Positions 52,788-61,294 of a stretch of DNA of 64,000 nucleotides are shown piece after piece (position 1 is the stretch's first letter; the number at the start of each line of letters is the position of its first letter). The translations under genes and the position numbers were made by a program. The notes beneath the pieces were generated by a model. The model ran no database searches. It saw nothing but the letters and a program-made list of their open reading frames with translations, and was not told the DNA's origin. Source of the stretch: JAJDTQ01 sp963422385 (GTDB lineage Bacteria; Desulfobacterota; Binatia; UBA9968; JAJDTQ01); contig OY729432.1 in the NCBI GenBank assembly GCA_963422385.1, forward strand, positions 1,240,001 to 1,304,000, read 5' to 3'.

Positions 52788-53623
52788 TGCTGGAGCCGTT
52801 CGCGTACGAGTTCTTCCGCAACGGCATGATCGCCGCGATCATCGTGGGGGCGGTGTGCGGCTTCGTCGGCGTGTATGTCGTGCTTCGGCGCATGAGCTAT
52901 ATCGGCCACGGGCTGGCCCACGCGCTCTTCGGCGGGGCGGTCCTGAGCAACATCGTCGGCGTCAACTTCTTCATCGGCGCCGGCGCCTGGGCGCTGGTCA
53001 GCGCGGTGCTGATCCACCTCATCAGCCACCGCCGGCTGGTGGGGGCCGATGCCGCCATCGGGGTGGAGACCACGTCGAGCTTTGCCCTGGGGGTGGCCGT
53101 GGTCTCCACCTACCGGAAATTCACCCTTGACTTCGAGGCCGCGCTCTTCGGCAACCTGCTGGGCATCACGCCGCTGGATCTCTGGGTCATCGCGCTGACT
53201 TCCGCCGCGGTGGTGTTCGTCATGATCGTCATCCGCCACCAGCTCCTGTTCTCGACCTTCGACCCCGAGGTGGCGCCGGTCTACGGCATCTCCACCAACC
53301 GCACCGAGCTCATCTTCATCCTGCTCCTGGCCGTCGCCATCGTGGCCTCGACGCGCATCCTCGGCGTCACCCTGGTGTCCGCGGCCGTGGTCATCCCCCC
53401 CGTCATCGCCCGTTACCTGACCCAGCGGTTCCAGACCCTCCTGATCGTGGCGCCGGTGGTCGGCGCCGTGTGCGCGGCATCGGGTATGTACCTCAGCTAT
53501 TTCATCGATATCTCCTCGGGCGCCATGATCGTCCTCACCTTCGCGCTGGTCTTTTTCTTCGTGGGTGGCCGCCGGTGGCTACGCGGTAGCCGCCAGGAGC
53601 CCGTCCGAGCAAGCGAATGGTAA
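52787..53623 (+). CDS. metal ABC transporter permease, second system
   Basis: 278 residues, eight or more helices of the ABC-3 family: AAIIVGAVCGFVGVYVVLRR, MSYIGHGLAHALFGGAVLSN, and FDPEVAPVYGISTNRTELIF before the late helices. The C-terminal EPVRASEW is encoded by copy C of the dispersed repeat. With the upstream genes it completes a second metal transporter. Confidence 0.9.
   Translation: MLEPFAYEFFRNGMIAAIIVGAVCGFVGVYVVLRRMSYIGHGLAHALFGGAVLSNIVGVNFFIGAGAWALVSAVLIHLISHRRLVGADAAIGVETTSSFALGVAVVSTYRKFTLDFEAALFGNLLGITPLDLWVIALTSAAVVFVMIVIRHQLLFSTFDPEVAPVYGISTNRTELIFILLLAVAIVASTRILGVTLVSAAVVIPPVIARYLTQRFQTLLIVAPVVGAVCAASGMYLSYFIDISSGAMIVLTFALVFFFVGGRRWLRGSRQEPVRASEW
53600..53623 (+). repeat. 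dispersed short repeat, copy C (diverged)
   Basis: CCCGTCCGAGCAAGCGAATG plus GTAA at the very end of the permease gene. It matches copy B at about 20 of 24 positions and encodes a similar C-terminus (EPVRASEW). Confidence 0.6.
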
Positions 53624-53686
53624 TTTGACGAAAATCCAACCACACATGGACCCATTTCCCTGCCTCGCAGTAGATTCCTGCTTTAC

Positions 53687-53714
53687 CCGGACAGGCCCCC
53701 GGAAGCCTGTCCGG
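53687..53714. terminator. ten-base perfect stem-loop after the metal permease
   Basis: CCGGACAGGC-CCCCGGAA-GCCTGTCCGG: a perfect ten-base stem with an eight-base loop, 64 bases past the stop codon. No T run follows, so it could be a terminator or an extragenic palindrome. CGGACAGG also appears in the dispersed repeat. Confidence 0.5.
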
Positions 53715-53779
53715 TTGCAGGGCAATGCACTTGGCGTACGTTCATGCTTTAATGGGGAGTGTCCCGCGGCCGGCCGATC

Positions 53780-54574
53780 ATGAACCCCTTGAACGACAAG
53801 AAACGTCTTTGCGCACGGTCGGCCTGGTTGGCCGCGGCCGTGATTGCCGTTGTGCTTTGGGCCGGTTTCGCCCGGGCAGGCACCGAGGAAGCGGACGCCG
53901 AGTATCTCAGCGTCATACAGTGCTTCTGCTTTCTGCGGGAAACCCTGAAACCCGGCCAGGAAAAGGAACTGCCCCTGGTGTTTCGGATGAATTGGGACGT
54001 GCCCCGCGAAAACAAGGCGTTCCATGTCACCTATCAGCTCTATCCGAGCGACCGGTTTCCCGACGGCGCCCACGAGGCCCGGGCTCGACAGGAAGGGACC
54101 CTGGAGGTCCGGGTCAAGGACCACCGGAACGCCATCGACGACTTCCGAAGCCTCGACCTGAGCCTCGGAAAATTGCGGCTGGCGCCGAACCGGCGCCTGA
54201 GTTCCTCCGATCCAGGGTGGCTGGATCTGACGCCGCAACTCGACCGGATGGACCTGACCCGGTACAAGGACGGAACCTCGGCCGCGACGGTGTACCGGGG
54301 CGAGCTCCGGCCGCAACGGTTCGCGGCCGTCGACCTGCAAGTCACCGGAATCCAGGGAATTCTCCGGAAGACCGGGGCTCCGGTCCGGGTCAGGAACGCC
54401 GTGGGCCCCATCCGCCTCGACTTCGAGCTCAAGCCGGCCGTGGCCACCGTGGTGATCCTGGATCTCGAGCTGCTCGACCTGAGCGATCATCCCGGCAGGG
54501 GTTACGAGTTGCTGATCAAAGGGTACGAGCTCTACCAGGATGACAAACTGCTGCAGCGGATTCCGCCCGGATAG
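53780..54574 (+). CDS. Cox11-like protein with CFCF copper motif
   Basis: 264 residues with one N-terminal helix (AWLAAAVIAVVLWAGFARAG). SVIQCFCFLRETLKPGQEKE then LPLVFRMNWDVP is the CFCF segment of Cox11/CtaG, the assembly factor that inserts CuB into cytochrome oxidase. The remaining 170 residues (VTYQLYPSDRFPDG onward) do not follow normal Cox11, so this is a variant or a fusion. The next gene is a Sco protein, in keeping with copper delivery. Start at ATG 53780; a GTG at 53759 is possible. Confidence 0.65.
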   Translation: MNPLNDKKRLCARSAWLAAAVIAVVLWAGFARAGTEEADAEYLSVIQCFCFLRETLKPGQEKELPLVFRMNWDVPRENKAFHVTYQLYPSDRFPDGAHEARARQEGTLEVRVKDHRNAIDDFRSLDLSLGKLRLAPNRRLSSSDPGWLDLTPQLDRMDLTRYKDGTSAATVYRGELRPQRFAAVDLQVTGIQGILRKTGAPVRVRNAVGPIRLDFELKPAVATVVILDLELLDLSDHPGRGYELLIKGYELYQDDKLLQRIPPG

Positions 54575-54607
54575 CGGCCTGTCTCGGAGCGGCGCGGGGT
54601 CCGGAAC

Positions 54608-55246
54608 ATGACGCAACGGCGTTTCCTGATCCACGTCACCGTGGGGACGGTGCTGTTCGCCGTCCTCGTGGGCCTGGTCATCCAGCAGCTTCGAACGCCC
54701 GCGGCCCCGCCCCGCCAGCCCGCCCTGGAGCGACTGGCGCGGTACGGTCCGGCGCCGGACTTCTCACTGGTCGAACGTAGCGGCAGGCCCTTGTCCGCCG
54801 GCGACCTCCGGGGCCACGTGTGGATCGCCGACTTCATCTACACCAAGTGCCAGGACACCTGTCCGCTCCAGAGCCGCGCCATGGCCGCGCTGCAAGCGGA
54901 CCTGAAAGCCTACGGCGACCTCCGGTCGGTGTCCATCACCGTGGACCCGCTCACGGACTCCGCCGCCCTGCTGTCCCGATACGCGGACCGCTACGGCGCC
55001 GACCCCGAGCGCTGGCTGTTCCTCACCGGCGAGTTGCGGGATATCCGCCGGATCGTGCAGGAAGGCTTTCGCCTGAGCGCCGCCCCGGTTGACGACAATG
55101 CCCCGGATCCCGTGGTCTTCCACAGCGCTCGCTTCGTGCTGGTGGATCGTAACGGCGAGATCCGCGGCTACTACGACAGCAATGACCCACGGGCATTGAA
55201 ACGCCTGCGCGAGAATGCCCGGAGCCTCCTGGACGGCAAGGCGTAG
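54608..55246 (+). CDS. Sco1/SenC family copper chaperone
   Basis: 212 residues: one N-terminal anchor (VTVGTVLFAVLVGLVIQQL), then FSLVERSGRPLSAGDLRGHV, copper motif FIYTKCQDTCPLQ, and the distal His in VVFHSARFVLVDRNGEIRGY. It delivers copper to CuA, or reduces its thiols. It follows the Cox11-like gene after 33 bases on the same strand. Confidence 0.9.
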   Translation: MTQRRFLIHVTVGTVLFAVLVGLVIQQLRTPAAPPRQPALERLARYGPAPDFSLVERSGRPLSAGDLRGHVWIADFIYTKCQDTCPLQSRAMAALQADLKAYGDLRSVSITVDPLTDSAALLSRYADRYGADPERWLFLTGELRDIRRIVQEGFRLSAAPVDDNAPDPVVFHSARFVLVDRNGEIRGYYDSNDPRALKRLRENARSLLDGKA

Positions 55247-55363
55247 GCCACCCGCTGCCACGAAGCGCCGTTTCTTGTCCTGGAAGCGCCGGGTCTGTTA
55301 GACTCCACTTGAGCGTCACGGACGGACTGCCACCGAGGGCCGGCCGTAATCGGGGGGAAATTC

Positions 55364-56260
55364 ATGGGCAAAGCATCCAGGAAAAAGGGGGGCCGGGGAC
55401 CCCGGCAACAGGCGCCGGCGACCCCGCCGCCAAGCCCCGACTGGCCGGTTCTGGCCTTGGCGGTGGTGGGGCTGGTGCTGGCGGGATATTTGACCGGCAC
55501 CACCTGGTCGGGGGAGAAGGCCGCCTTTTGCGAGGCCGGGGCCGACTGCGACATCGTGTTGCACAGTCGCTGGTCCACGCTCCTCGGCCTGCCCACCTCG
55601 CTCTGGGGATTCCTCGTCTACACGGTGCTGGCGGGCGCTGCTTTCATCAAGCGCCGGAGCCAGCGCTGGAAGGTCACGGCCGCGGTGTCGCTGTTCGGCG
55701 TCGCCTACAGCCTTTATCTCACGGCCATTTCCGTGTTCCGGCTCGAGGCCGCCTGCCCGTACTGCCTGACGTCCCTGGGGCTGCTTGCGGCCATCCTCGG
55801 CGTCACCCTGTTCCAGATACCGCAGGCGAGCCGGCGCGTGGCATGGAGACCCTGGCTCGTCTCGAGCTTCATGGCCGCCGCGGTGGCGGTGCTGGCGGTT
55901 CATCTGATCTTCTATTCCGGCGGCACCGTGGTTGCGGCGGGCAAGGAGGACCCCTGGATGAAGGGGTTGGCCACCCACCTGGAGGAGAGCGGCGCCAAGA
56001 TGTACGGGGCGTTCTGGTGTCCCGCCTGCGAGAGTCAGAAGGAGATGTTCGGGGCGTCCGCCCACCGCATCCCGTACATCGAATGCAGCCCCGCCGGACG
56101 CAACGGTCCAACGTTGTCCAAGTGTCTGGCGGCCGGCGTCCGTTCGTATCCCACGTGGATCATCAAGGGCCAGCGTCACACCGGAGTGTTGTCGCCCGGG
56201 GCGCTGGCGGACCGCGCCGGCTTCGCCGGCATCAGGACCCCGGAAAGGCAGGGAGGCTGA
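55364..56260 (+). CDS. VKOR-thioredoxin fusion, disulfide-forming membrane protein
   Basis: 298 residues. A basic N-terminus leads into a four-helix VKOR domain with loop cysteines in AAFCEAGADCDIV and the active CPYC in AACPYCLTSLGLL. A fifth helix then leads to a thioredoxin-like domain with AFWCPACESQKEMF. The fusion oxidises periplasmic cysteines and passes electrons to quinone, substituting for DsbB plus DsbA. It fits beside Cox11 and Sco, which need controlled thiols. Confidence 0.9.
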   Translation: MGKASRKKGGRGPRQQAPATPPPSPDWPVLALAVVGLVLAGYLTGTTWSGEKAAFCEAGADCDIVLHSRWSTLLGLPTSLWGFLVYTVLAGAAFIKRRSQRWKVTAAVSLFGVAYSLYLTAISVFRLEAACPYCLTSLGLLAAILGVTLFQIPQASRRVAWRPWLVSSFMAAAVAVLAVHLIFYSGGTVVAAGKEDPWMKGLATHLEESGAKMYGAFWCPACESQKEMFGASAHRIPYIECSPAGRNGPTLSKCLAAGVRSYPTWIIKGQRHTGVLSPGALADRAGFAGIRTPERQGG

Positions 56261-56428
56261 TTTGCTAGACAGGACACGGCACTTTGCCATCGGCCTGTCG
56301 GACCGCAAAAGGCTATCCCATCGAGCATGAACCGTCGCCCACGACGCCGTGAACTCGCTACCGGCTCCGGAGATTGTCCCGGGTCTCGTCGGTGATGGCC
56401 GGCGGACGCCCCGGACGGCCAAGCAATC

Positions 56429-57238
56429 GTGTCGAGAGTCATCACCCTGACCACCGACTTCGGTTACCAGGACCCCTTCGTCGGCATCATGAAGGGGGTG
56501 GTGTCCGGGATCGACCCGACGGCCACGATCATCGACCTGACCCACGGCGCGGCGCCTCAGGACGTCGGCGGTGGGGCGCTGGCGCTGGCGGCCGCGGTGG
56601 ACTTCTTTCCTGACGGCGCGATCCACGTGGCGGTGGTGGACCCCGGGGTCGGCGGGGACCGGCGGCCCATCCTCCTGGAAACCGACCGCGCCTGCTTCAT
56701 CGGACCGGACAACGGCCTCTTGAGTCTTGCGGCGAACCGGCAACGGCTGATCCGCATCGTCCACCTTTCCAATCCCGCATATCACCTGCGGCCCACCAGC
56801 ACGACGTTCCACGGCCGGGACATCTTCGCGCCCGTGGCCGCCCACGTCTCCGCGGGCGTTCCGCCGGAAAAGCTCGGCCAAACGGTGGATGCCTACAAGG
56901 CTCTGACCCTTCCGGCCCCGGAAAAGCACGCCGCCGGCCGCATTGCCGGCAAGGTGATCCATGTCGACGTCTTCGGCAACCTCACCACCAACATCCGCCG
57001 CGAGGACCTGGAGCGGTTCGACCCGGAGAACGTTTCGGTACGTACCGGCGACAGGCTGATCCGCGGCCTGTCAGCCAACTACGCCTCGGCCGGAACCGGC
57101 AACTATCTCGCCCTCATCAATAGCTGGGGATTTCTCGAGATATCCCGGTGTGACGGCAACGCCCGGGCCGGCCTTGGCGCCCGGGTCGGCACCCCGGTGT
57201 GGGTGGCCGGGAACACCGTAGCCGTTGGCGCGCAATAG
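56429..57238 (+). CDS. SAM hydroxide adenosyltransferase (DUF62/fluorinase family)
   Basis: 269 residues with a GTG start. ITLTTDFGYQDPFVGIMKGV, DLTHGAAPQDV, VAVVDPGVGGDRRPI, GPDNGLLS and IHVDVFGNLTTNI are the family signature. Members hydrolyse S-adenosylmethionine to adenosine and methionine; halogenating members need other residues. It lies between the VKOR fusion and dCMP deaminase genes without obvious link. Confidence 0.9.
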   Translation: MSRVITLTTDFGYQDPFVGIMKGVVSGIDPTATIIDLTHGAAPQDVGGGALALAAAVDFFPDGAIHVAVVDPGVGGDRRPILLETDRACFIGPDNGLLSLAANRQRLIRIVHLSNPAYHLRPTSTTFHGRDIFAPVAAHVSAGVPPEKLGQTVDAYKALTLPAPEKHAAGRIAGKVIHVDVFGNLTTNIRREDLERFDPENVSVRTGDRLIRGLSANYASAGTGNYLALINSWGFLEISRCDGNARAGLGARVGTPVWVAGNTVAVGAQ

Positions 57239-57393
57239 CCCCCGCCCCAACGGGTCCCTACCAATGAACGGCCCGCCCCAGCTCCATGGCTTCGAACATC
57301 GGAACCGGCTTGACGAGTGCCGCGATACGAAGAGGCTGCCTGATATGTTATCCTTTCAAGGCGGATGCGCGGCTGAAAGGAAAGGCCCGAAAG

Positions 57394-57858
57394 GTGAGCA
57401 CGGAAGACGAACGGCCAAGCTGGGATCAGTACTTCATGACCATCACGCGGCAAGTGGCGGAACGTTCCACCTGCACCCGCGCCAAGGTAGGCGCCGTGAT
57501 CGTCCGGGACCGGAGCATCCTCGCTACGGGCTACAATGGCTCGCCGGCGGGCATGCCCCATTGCACGAGGGTGGGCTGTCTGATCTACGAATCCAGGACC
57601 CCGAACGGGGAGATCGAGCAGAACTGCTTTCGCACCATTCATGCGGAGATCAACGCCATCGCCCAGTCCGCCAGGAACGGTGCCAGCATCAAGGAAGCCT
57701 CCATCTACATCACCCACACCCCCTGCATTCACTGCCTCAAGGTCCTCGTCAACACCGGGATCCGCGACATCTTCTACGAGAAACCCTACAAGCTCGATAC
57801 CGTAGGGGACATTATCGAGTACACCGGGGTCAACCTGCACCCGGTGGCCATGCCCTGA
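57394..57858 (+). CDS. dCMP/cytidine deaminase family protein, ComEB-like
   Basis: 154 residues from the GTG at 57394; the frame is open to 57286. RPSWDQYFMTITRQVAERST is the usual start of this family, RTIHAEINAIAQ supplies the zinc ligand His and catalytic Glu, and THTPCIHCLKVL the PCxxC ligands. It deaminates dCMP to dUMP for thymidylate synthesis. Confidence 0.9.
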   Translation: MSTEDERPSWDQYFMTITRQVAERSTCTRAKVGAVIVRDRSILATGYNGSPAGMPHCTRVGCLIYESRTPNGEIEQNCFRTIHAEINAIAQSARNGASIKEASIYITHTPCIHCLKVLVNTGIRDIFYEKPYKLDTVGDIIEYTGVNLHPVAMP

Positions 57859-57874
57859 AGACTTGATGTGGAAA

Positions 57875-57903
57875 GGCAGGAGCCACCATGGGCGGCCCCT
57901 GCC
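57875..57903. terminator. stem-loop between convergent comEB-like and atpE genes
   Basis: GGCAGG and CCTGCC bracket a GC-rich inner segment between the two convergent stop codons, so it could stop transcription from both sides. No T run is seen. Confidence 0.4.
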
Positions 57904-57934
57904 TGAAGGTTTCCGCTGGGCGCCGCGAATGCGC

Positions 57935-58261
57935 CTAAACCTTGCCCGCGAGAATAAAAGCGATGATCAGGGCGTAGATGCCCAGCGCTTCGATGAGGGC
58001 CAGGGACAGGATCAACGGGGTGAAGATCTTGTCGGCGGAGTTGGGGTTGCGGCCGATGCTTTCCATGGCGGCGCCACCGACCCGGCCTTGCGCGAGCGCG
58101 CAGCCGAACGCGGCAATGGCGATGCCCAGACCGGCACCCAGCGCAACGATACCCGGGACCAGGCTTGCCGTGCTCGCGCCGGCGGCATCCGCCGCGGCGG
58201 CGACCCCGCACAGGATCAGCAGGAAGAGTCCCGTCAGAACAAAGACTGTCATTTGCTTCAT
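57935..58261 (-). CDS. atpE: ATP synthase F0 subunit c
   Basis: 108 residues with a leader-like hydrophobic N-terminus (VFVLTGLFLLILCGVAAAAD) before the usual two-helix hairpin. Helix 1 and loop: LGAGLGIAIAAFGCALAQGR then ESIGRNPNSADKI; helix 2 carries the ion-binding Glu in LSLALIEALGIYAL. The residues around Glu give no clear sodium signature, so protons are assumed. AAAGGAGAAAAAGG precedes the ATG at 58261. Confidence 0.92.
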   Translation of the reverse strand: MKQMTVFVLTGLFLLILCGVAAAADAAGASTASLVPGIVALGAGLGIAIAAFGCALAQGRVGGAAMESIGRNPNSADKIFTPLILSLALIEALGIYALIIAFILAGKV

Positions 58262-58338
58262 CCTTTTTCTCCTTTCCGGCGCTGCGGACGTGTTGGCCAA
58301 CCTCTCCTCTTCATCCTCTCCGGGTGCCGCCGTGGCGC

Positions 58339-59049
58339 TCAATGATCATGGCTCAAGGCCAAGGACGCATAAATCATGCTCAACAGGGTGAAAACAAAAG
58401 CCTGGATGACTGACACCAGTGCCCCCAACAGATAGAAAAGCACCGGGATCACCACGTAGGTGAGACCGGTGAAAATCTCCACCACCAAGTGGTCGGCGAA
58501 CATGTTGAATGCCAGCCGCAGGCCCAACGTGAGCGGCCGGAACATGTGGGAGAACATCTCGATCAGGAAGAACAGCGGCGCGATCACCAGAAACGGCCCC
58601 ATGAACTGCTTGATGTAGCCGCCGCCGTGCTCCCGGATGCCGAAGTAGTGATAGGCGCCGAAGGAGATCAGCCCCAGTCCCAGCGTGATGTTCAGATTGC
58701 TTGTCGGGGGCGAGAACCCCGGCACCAGACCGATGAAGTTGGAGATCAGGATAAAGATGAAGAAGGTGCCATAAAGGGAAAGATACTGCCGCCCCTGGCG
58801 GCCGATGATGCTATCGCTCAAGCCCCTCACGAACTCGATCAGCAGCTCGAAGACGTTCATCAGCGTGATGCGGTCGCTGGGGATGACCGGGTCATGGGTA
58901 TCCAACAGCCGGCGCCTGACGCCCAACGCGAGAAAGACCAACAGGACCATGGTCACCAGCGAGAAGAAGATCTGCAGGGGCAGCACGCCTTGCAATGCCA
59001 CCGGCAACAGATCGTACCATGTAAACGGATGATGTCCCATCTTACCCAC
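58339..59049 (-). CDS. atpB: ATP synthase F0 subunit a
   Basis: 236 residues, five to six helices. LTLGLRLAFNMFADHLVVEI contains the essential Arg of the stator channel, and VFVFLALGVRRRLL-type early helix plus ILISNFIGLVPGFSPPTSNL are family features. It forms the proton half-channels next to the c-ring. It overlaps the subunit I gene by eight bases upstream and precedes atpE by 77 bases. Confidence 0.93.
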   Translation of the reverse strand: MGKMGHHPFTWYDLLPVALQGVLPLQIFFSLVTMVLLVFLALGVRRRLLDTHDPVIPSDRITLMNVFELLIEFVRGLSDSIIGRQGRQYLSLYGTFFIFILISNFIGLVPGFSPPTSNLNITLGLGLISFGAYHYFGIREHGGGYIKQFMGPFLVIAPLFFLIEMFSHMFRPLTLGLRLAFNMFADHLVVEIFTGLTYVVIPVLFYLLGALVSVIQAFVFTLLSMIYASLALSHDH

Positions 59050-59416
59050 CGAACTTCGTATCGTAGAGCCGATCCCACAAGAGCGCGAGGATCAGGCAGT
59101 TGACACCCACGGCAAACGACACCGCATCCGGCGCGACCCGGGTCAACAGAACCCAGGAAGCGCCGAGCAGGAAGCAGAACTTCAGGATCAGCAACGCCAC
59201 CCCTGCCCGGACCCTGCCCTTGCTCGCGAACGGGGTGATGACCCAACGGATGCCCACCGCCAGGAGCAGGAAGTTGACGCCCATGAACAGGCCGCCCAGC
59301 AAGAGGCCGACCGGCTCCACCCAGTCCAGCGGCGCCAGCACCATCGACGCCAGCACCAGGAGCCCATGCCAGAGCTCCACCCGAAACACCGGCAAACCTT
59401 GAGCTTCCCAGCTCAT
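59042..59416 (-). CDS. atpI: ATP synthase subunit I (AtpI-like)
   Basis: 124 residues from ATG 59416, four hydrophobic helices (LLVLASMVLAPLDWVEPVGL, LLLGGLFMGVNFLLLAVGIR, ALLILKFCFLLGASWVLLTR, FAVGVNCLILALLWDRLYD). Position between atpZ and atpB identifies it as the small F0 assembly protein. Overlaps atpZ by four bases (ATGA) and atpB by eight. Confidence 0.8.
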   Translation of the reverse strand: MSWEAQGLPVFRVELWHGLLVLASMVLAPLDWVEPVGLLLGGLFMGVNFLLLAVGIRWVITPFASKGRVRAGVALLILKFCFLLGASWVLLTRVAPDAVSFAVGVNCLILALLWDRLYDTKFGG

Positions 59417-59658
59417 CTGCTCTCCGCCGAGAAGTGACGCAACAAGAGAACCAGCCGGTAGAAGGCGACGGCAAGCCCCAGAAGCCCCAACACCAGCACC
59501 ATCCACGGGGAGCTTCCCAAGTATTGATCCGCGTAGTAACCCAGGACCAAGCCGGCTCCGACCGTCGAGGGGAATTCAAACCCGACCGCCGTATACTTGG
59601 CGGCTCGAAAGAGAAGGGGACTCTTTGGAGGCGGGCCGTCTCCGCTTTCATTGCTCAC
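59413..59658 (-). CDS. atpZ: AtpZ/AtpI small F0 protein
   Basis: 81 residues with two helices: AAKYTAVGFEFPSTVGAGLV LGYY and WMVLVLGLLGLAVAFYRLVL. The F-x-x-P...G-x-x-LGYYxDxxLGTSPW pattern is that of the AtpZ/putative F0F1-ATPase subunit family. It leads the F0 gene group; F1 and b-subunit genes are outside the window. Confidence 0.85.
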   Translation of the reverse strand: MSNESGDGPPPKSPLLFRAAKYTAVGFEFPSTVGAGLVLGYYADQYLGSSPWMVLVLGLLGLAVAFYRLVLLLRHFSAESR

Positions 59659-59692
59659 CGGAAAGGTTCTTTAACATGCGGGCCGCGGACGG

Positions 59693-60991
59693 TCAATGTC
59701 GCGACGAGTCTTCGTCCGCCCAATCGGCAAACGCCGCCACGGTGGCGGCGATGTCGTCTTCGCTGTGGGCCAGGGACAGGAACAACGCCTCGAAGGGCGA
59801 GGACGGAAGGTGGATCCCTCGCGCCATCATGCCATGAAAGAAGCGCGCGAAACGATCCCGGTCGCTGTCTCGTGCATGATCCGGTGCGGTAACCCGTTCG
59901 GGCCCCAGAAACAGCGTCAGCATGGAGCCCACCCGGTTCACCGTGCCCTGGACACCGGGGCCGAGCACACCCTTCAGCCCCTCCTCGAGTCTCCGCCCCT
60001 TCTCCTCCAGCTCCGGGTACACGCCCGGCGCCTCCAGCGCCTTCAGGGTGGCCAATCCGGCGGTGACCGTCACCGGGTTTCCCGAAAGGGTGCCCGCCTG
60101 ATAGACCGGGCCCACCGGCGCCAGGCAACTCATGATGTCCCGGCGCCCGCCGAAGGCTCCCACCGGCAGTCCGCCGCCCAGAACCTTGCCCAGACAGGTA
60201 ATATCCGGGGTCACTCCGTACCGCTCCTGGGCGCCGCCCCGGGCCACCCGGAAACCCGTGATCACCTCGTCGAAGATCAGCACGATGCCGTAGCGGCAGG
60301 TCAGCTCCCGCAGCGCTTCCAGGAAACCGGGGGAGGGCGGGATCACTCCCATGTTGCCGCACACGGGCTCGACGATCACCGCCGCCAGGTCCTCGTGGTT
60401 CTCCCGGATCAGGCTCCGGACCGAAGCCACGTCGTTGAAACCCGCGATCAGGGTCTGCCCGGTGAAGCTCTCGGGTACGCCGGCACTGTCCGGCAGGGAA
60501 AAGCTGGCCACGCCCGAACCTGCCTTCGCCAGCAGGGCGTCCACGTGCCCGTGGTAGCAGCCGTCGAACTTCAAGACCTTGTTTCTGCCGGTATACCCGC
60601 GCGACAGCCGGATGGCGCTCATGGTCGCCTCGGTGCCCGAGTTCACCAGCCGCAACTGCTCGATGCCGGCGATCCGCTCACTCACCAACTCGGCCAGCTC
60701 CAGCTCATTCCTTGTCGGTGCGCCGAACCCCGTCCCCTGCGGCACCGCGTTGACGACCGCTTCCACCACCGCCGGCGGCGCGTGGCCCAGGATCAACGGC
60801 CCCCAAGCGCAGACGTAGTCGAGGTAGCCGCGGCCCTCTTCGTCAAAGATCCTGGAGCCCTCGCCGCGGCCGACGAAAAGCGGCTCGCCGCCCACCGCGC
60901 TCCAGGCCCGCACCGGGCTGTTGACGCCACCCGGCACCACCCGTTTCGAGCGCTCGAAGAGCCCGTGCGACACCCGTGAACCCCTACCCAT
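59693..60991 (-). CDS. hemL: glutamate-1-semialdehyde 2,1-aminomutase
   Basis: 432 residues. SKRVVPGGVNSPVRAWSAVG opens the family signature, LRLVNSGTEATMSAIRLSRG and LIFDEVITGFRVARGGAQ bind the cofactor, and ITCLGKVLGGGLPVGAFGG holds the PLP lysine near residue 265. YQAGTLSGNPVTVTAGLATL follows. It makes 5-aminolevulinate for haem in the C5 pathway. The gene is divergent from dnaA. Confidence 0.95.
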   Translation of the reverse strand: MGRGSRVSHGLFERSKRVVPGGVNSPVRAWSAVGGEPLFVGRGEGSRIFDEEGRGYLDYVCAWGPLILGHAPPAVVEAVVNAVPQGTGFGAPTRNELELAELVSERIAGIEQLRLVNSGTEATMSAIRLSRGYTGRNKVLKFDGCYHGHVDALLAKAGSGVASFSLPDSAGVPESFTGQTLIAGFNDVASVRSLIRENHEDLAAVIVEPVCGNMGVIPPSPGFLEALRELTCRYGIVLIFDEVITGFRVARGGAQERYGVTPDITCLGKVLGGGLPVGAFGGRRDIMSCLAPVGPVYQAGTLSGNPVTVTAGLATLKALEAPGVYPELEEKGRRLEEGLKGVLGPGVQGTVNRVGSMLTLFLGPERVTAPDHARDSDRDRFARFFHGMMARGIHLPSSPFEALFLSLAHSEDDIAATVAAFADWADEDSSRH

Positions 60992-61224
60992 ACGACGCCC
61001 CTAACAAGCCATCGGCGTCGGGACGGCGATCCCGTGGATTTCGTTAGAGAAAATCCGACAACCCATTTTGTCCTTGCAATACACCCGAAAAACCATTAGA
61101 CGATCCCCTTTTCTTGCATCATTTCACAAGCTCAACAAGCCGAAAACTTGCCGTCGCCATCAGAATCCTCAGCGGCCAAGAGGAACTTTGTATGGCTTGA
61201 ATCCCCGGTCAGGAAGACGAAAGG

Positions 61225-61256
61225 TTATCCACAATAGTGGATAGATTTGTTGATAA
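61225..61256. promoter_or_regulatory. DnaA boxes upstream of dnaA
   Basis: TTATCCACA at 61225-61233 is a perfect DnaA box; TGTTGATAA at 61248-61256 is a one-mismatch box in the opposite direction. They lie 40-70 bases before the dnaA start and suggest autoregulation or part of the origin. Confidence 0.65.
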
Positions 61257-61294
61257 CTCGTGTCCCCCAAGCATTCGGAAAAGGTAAGAAAACG

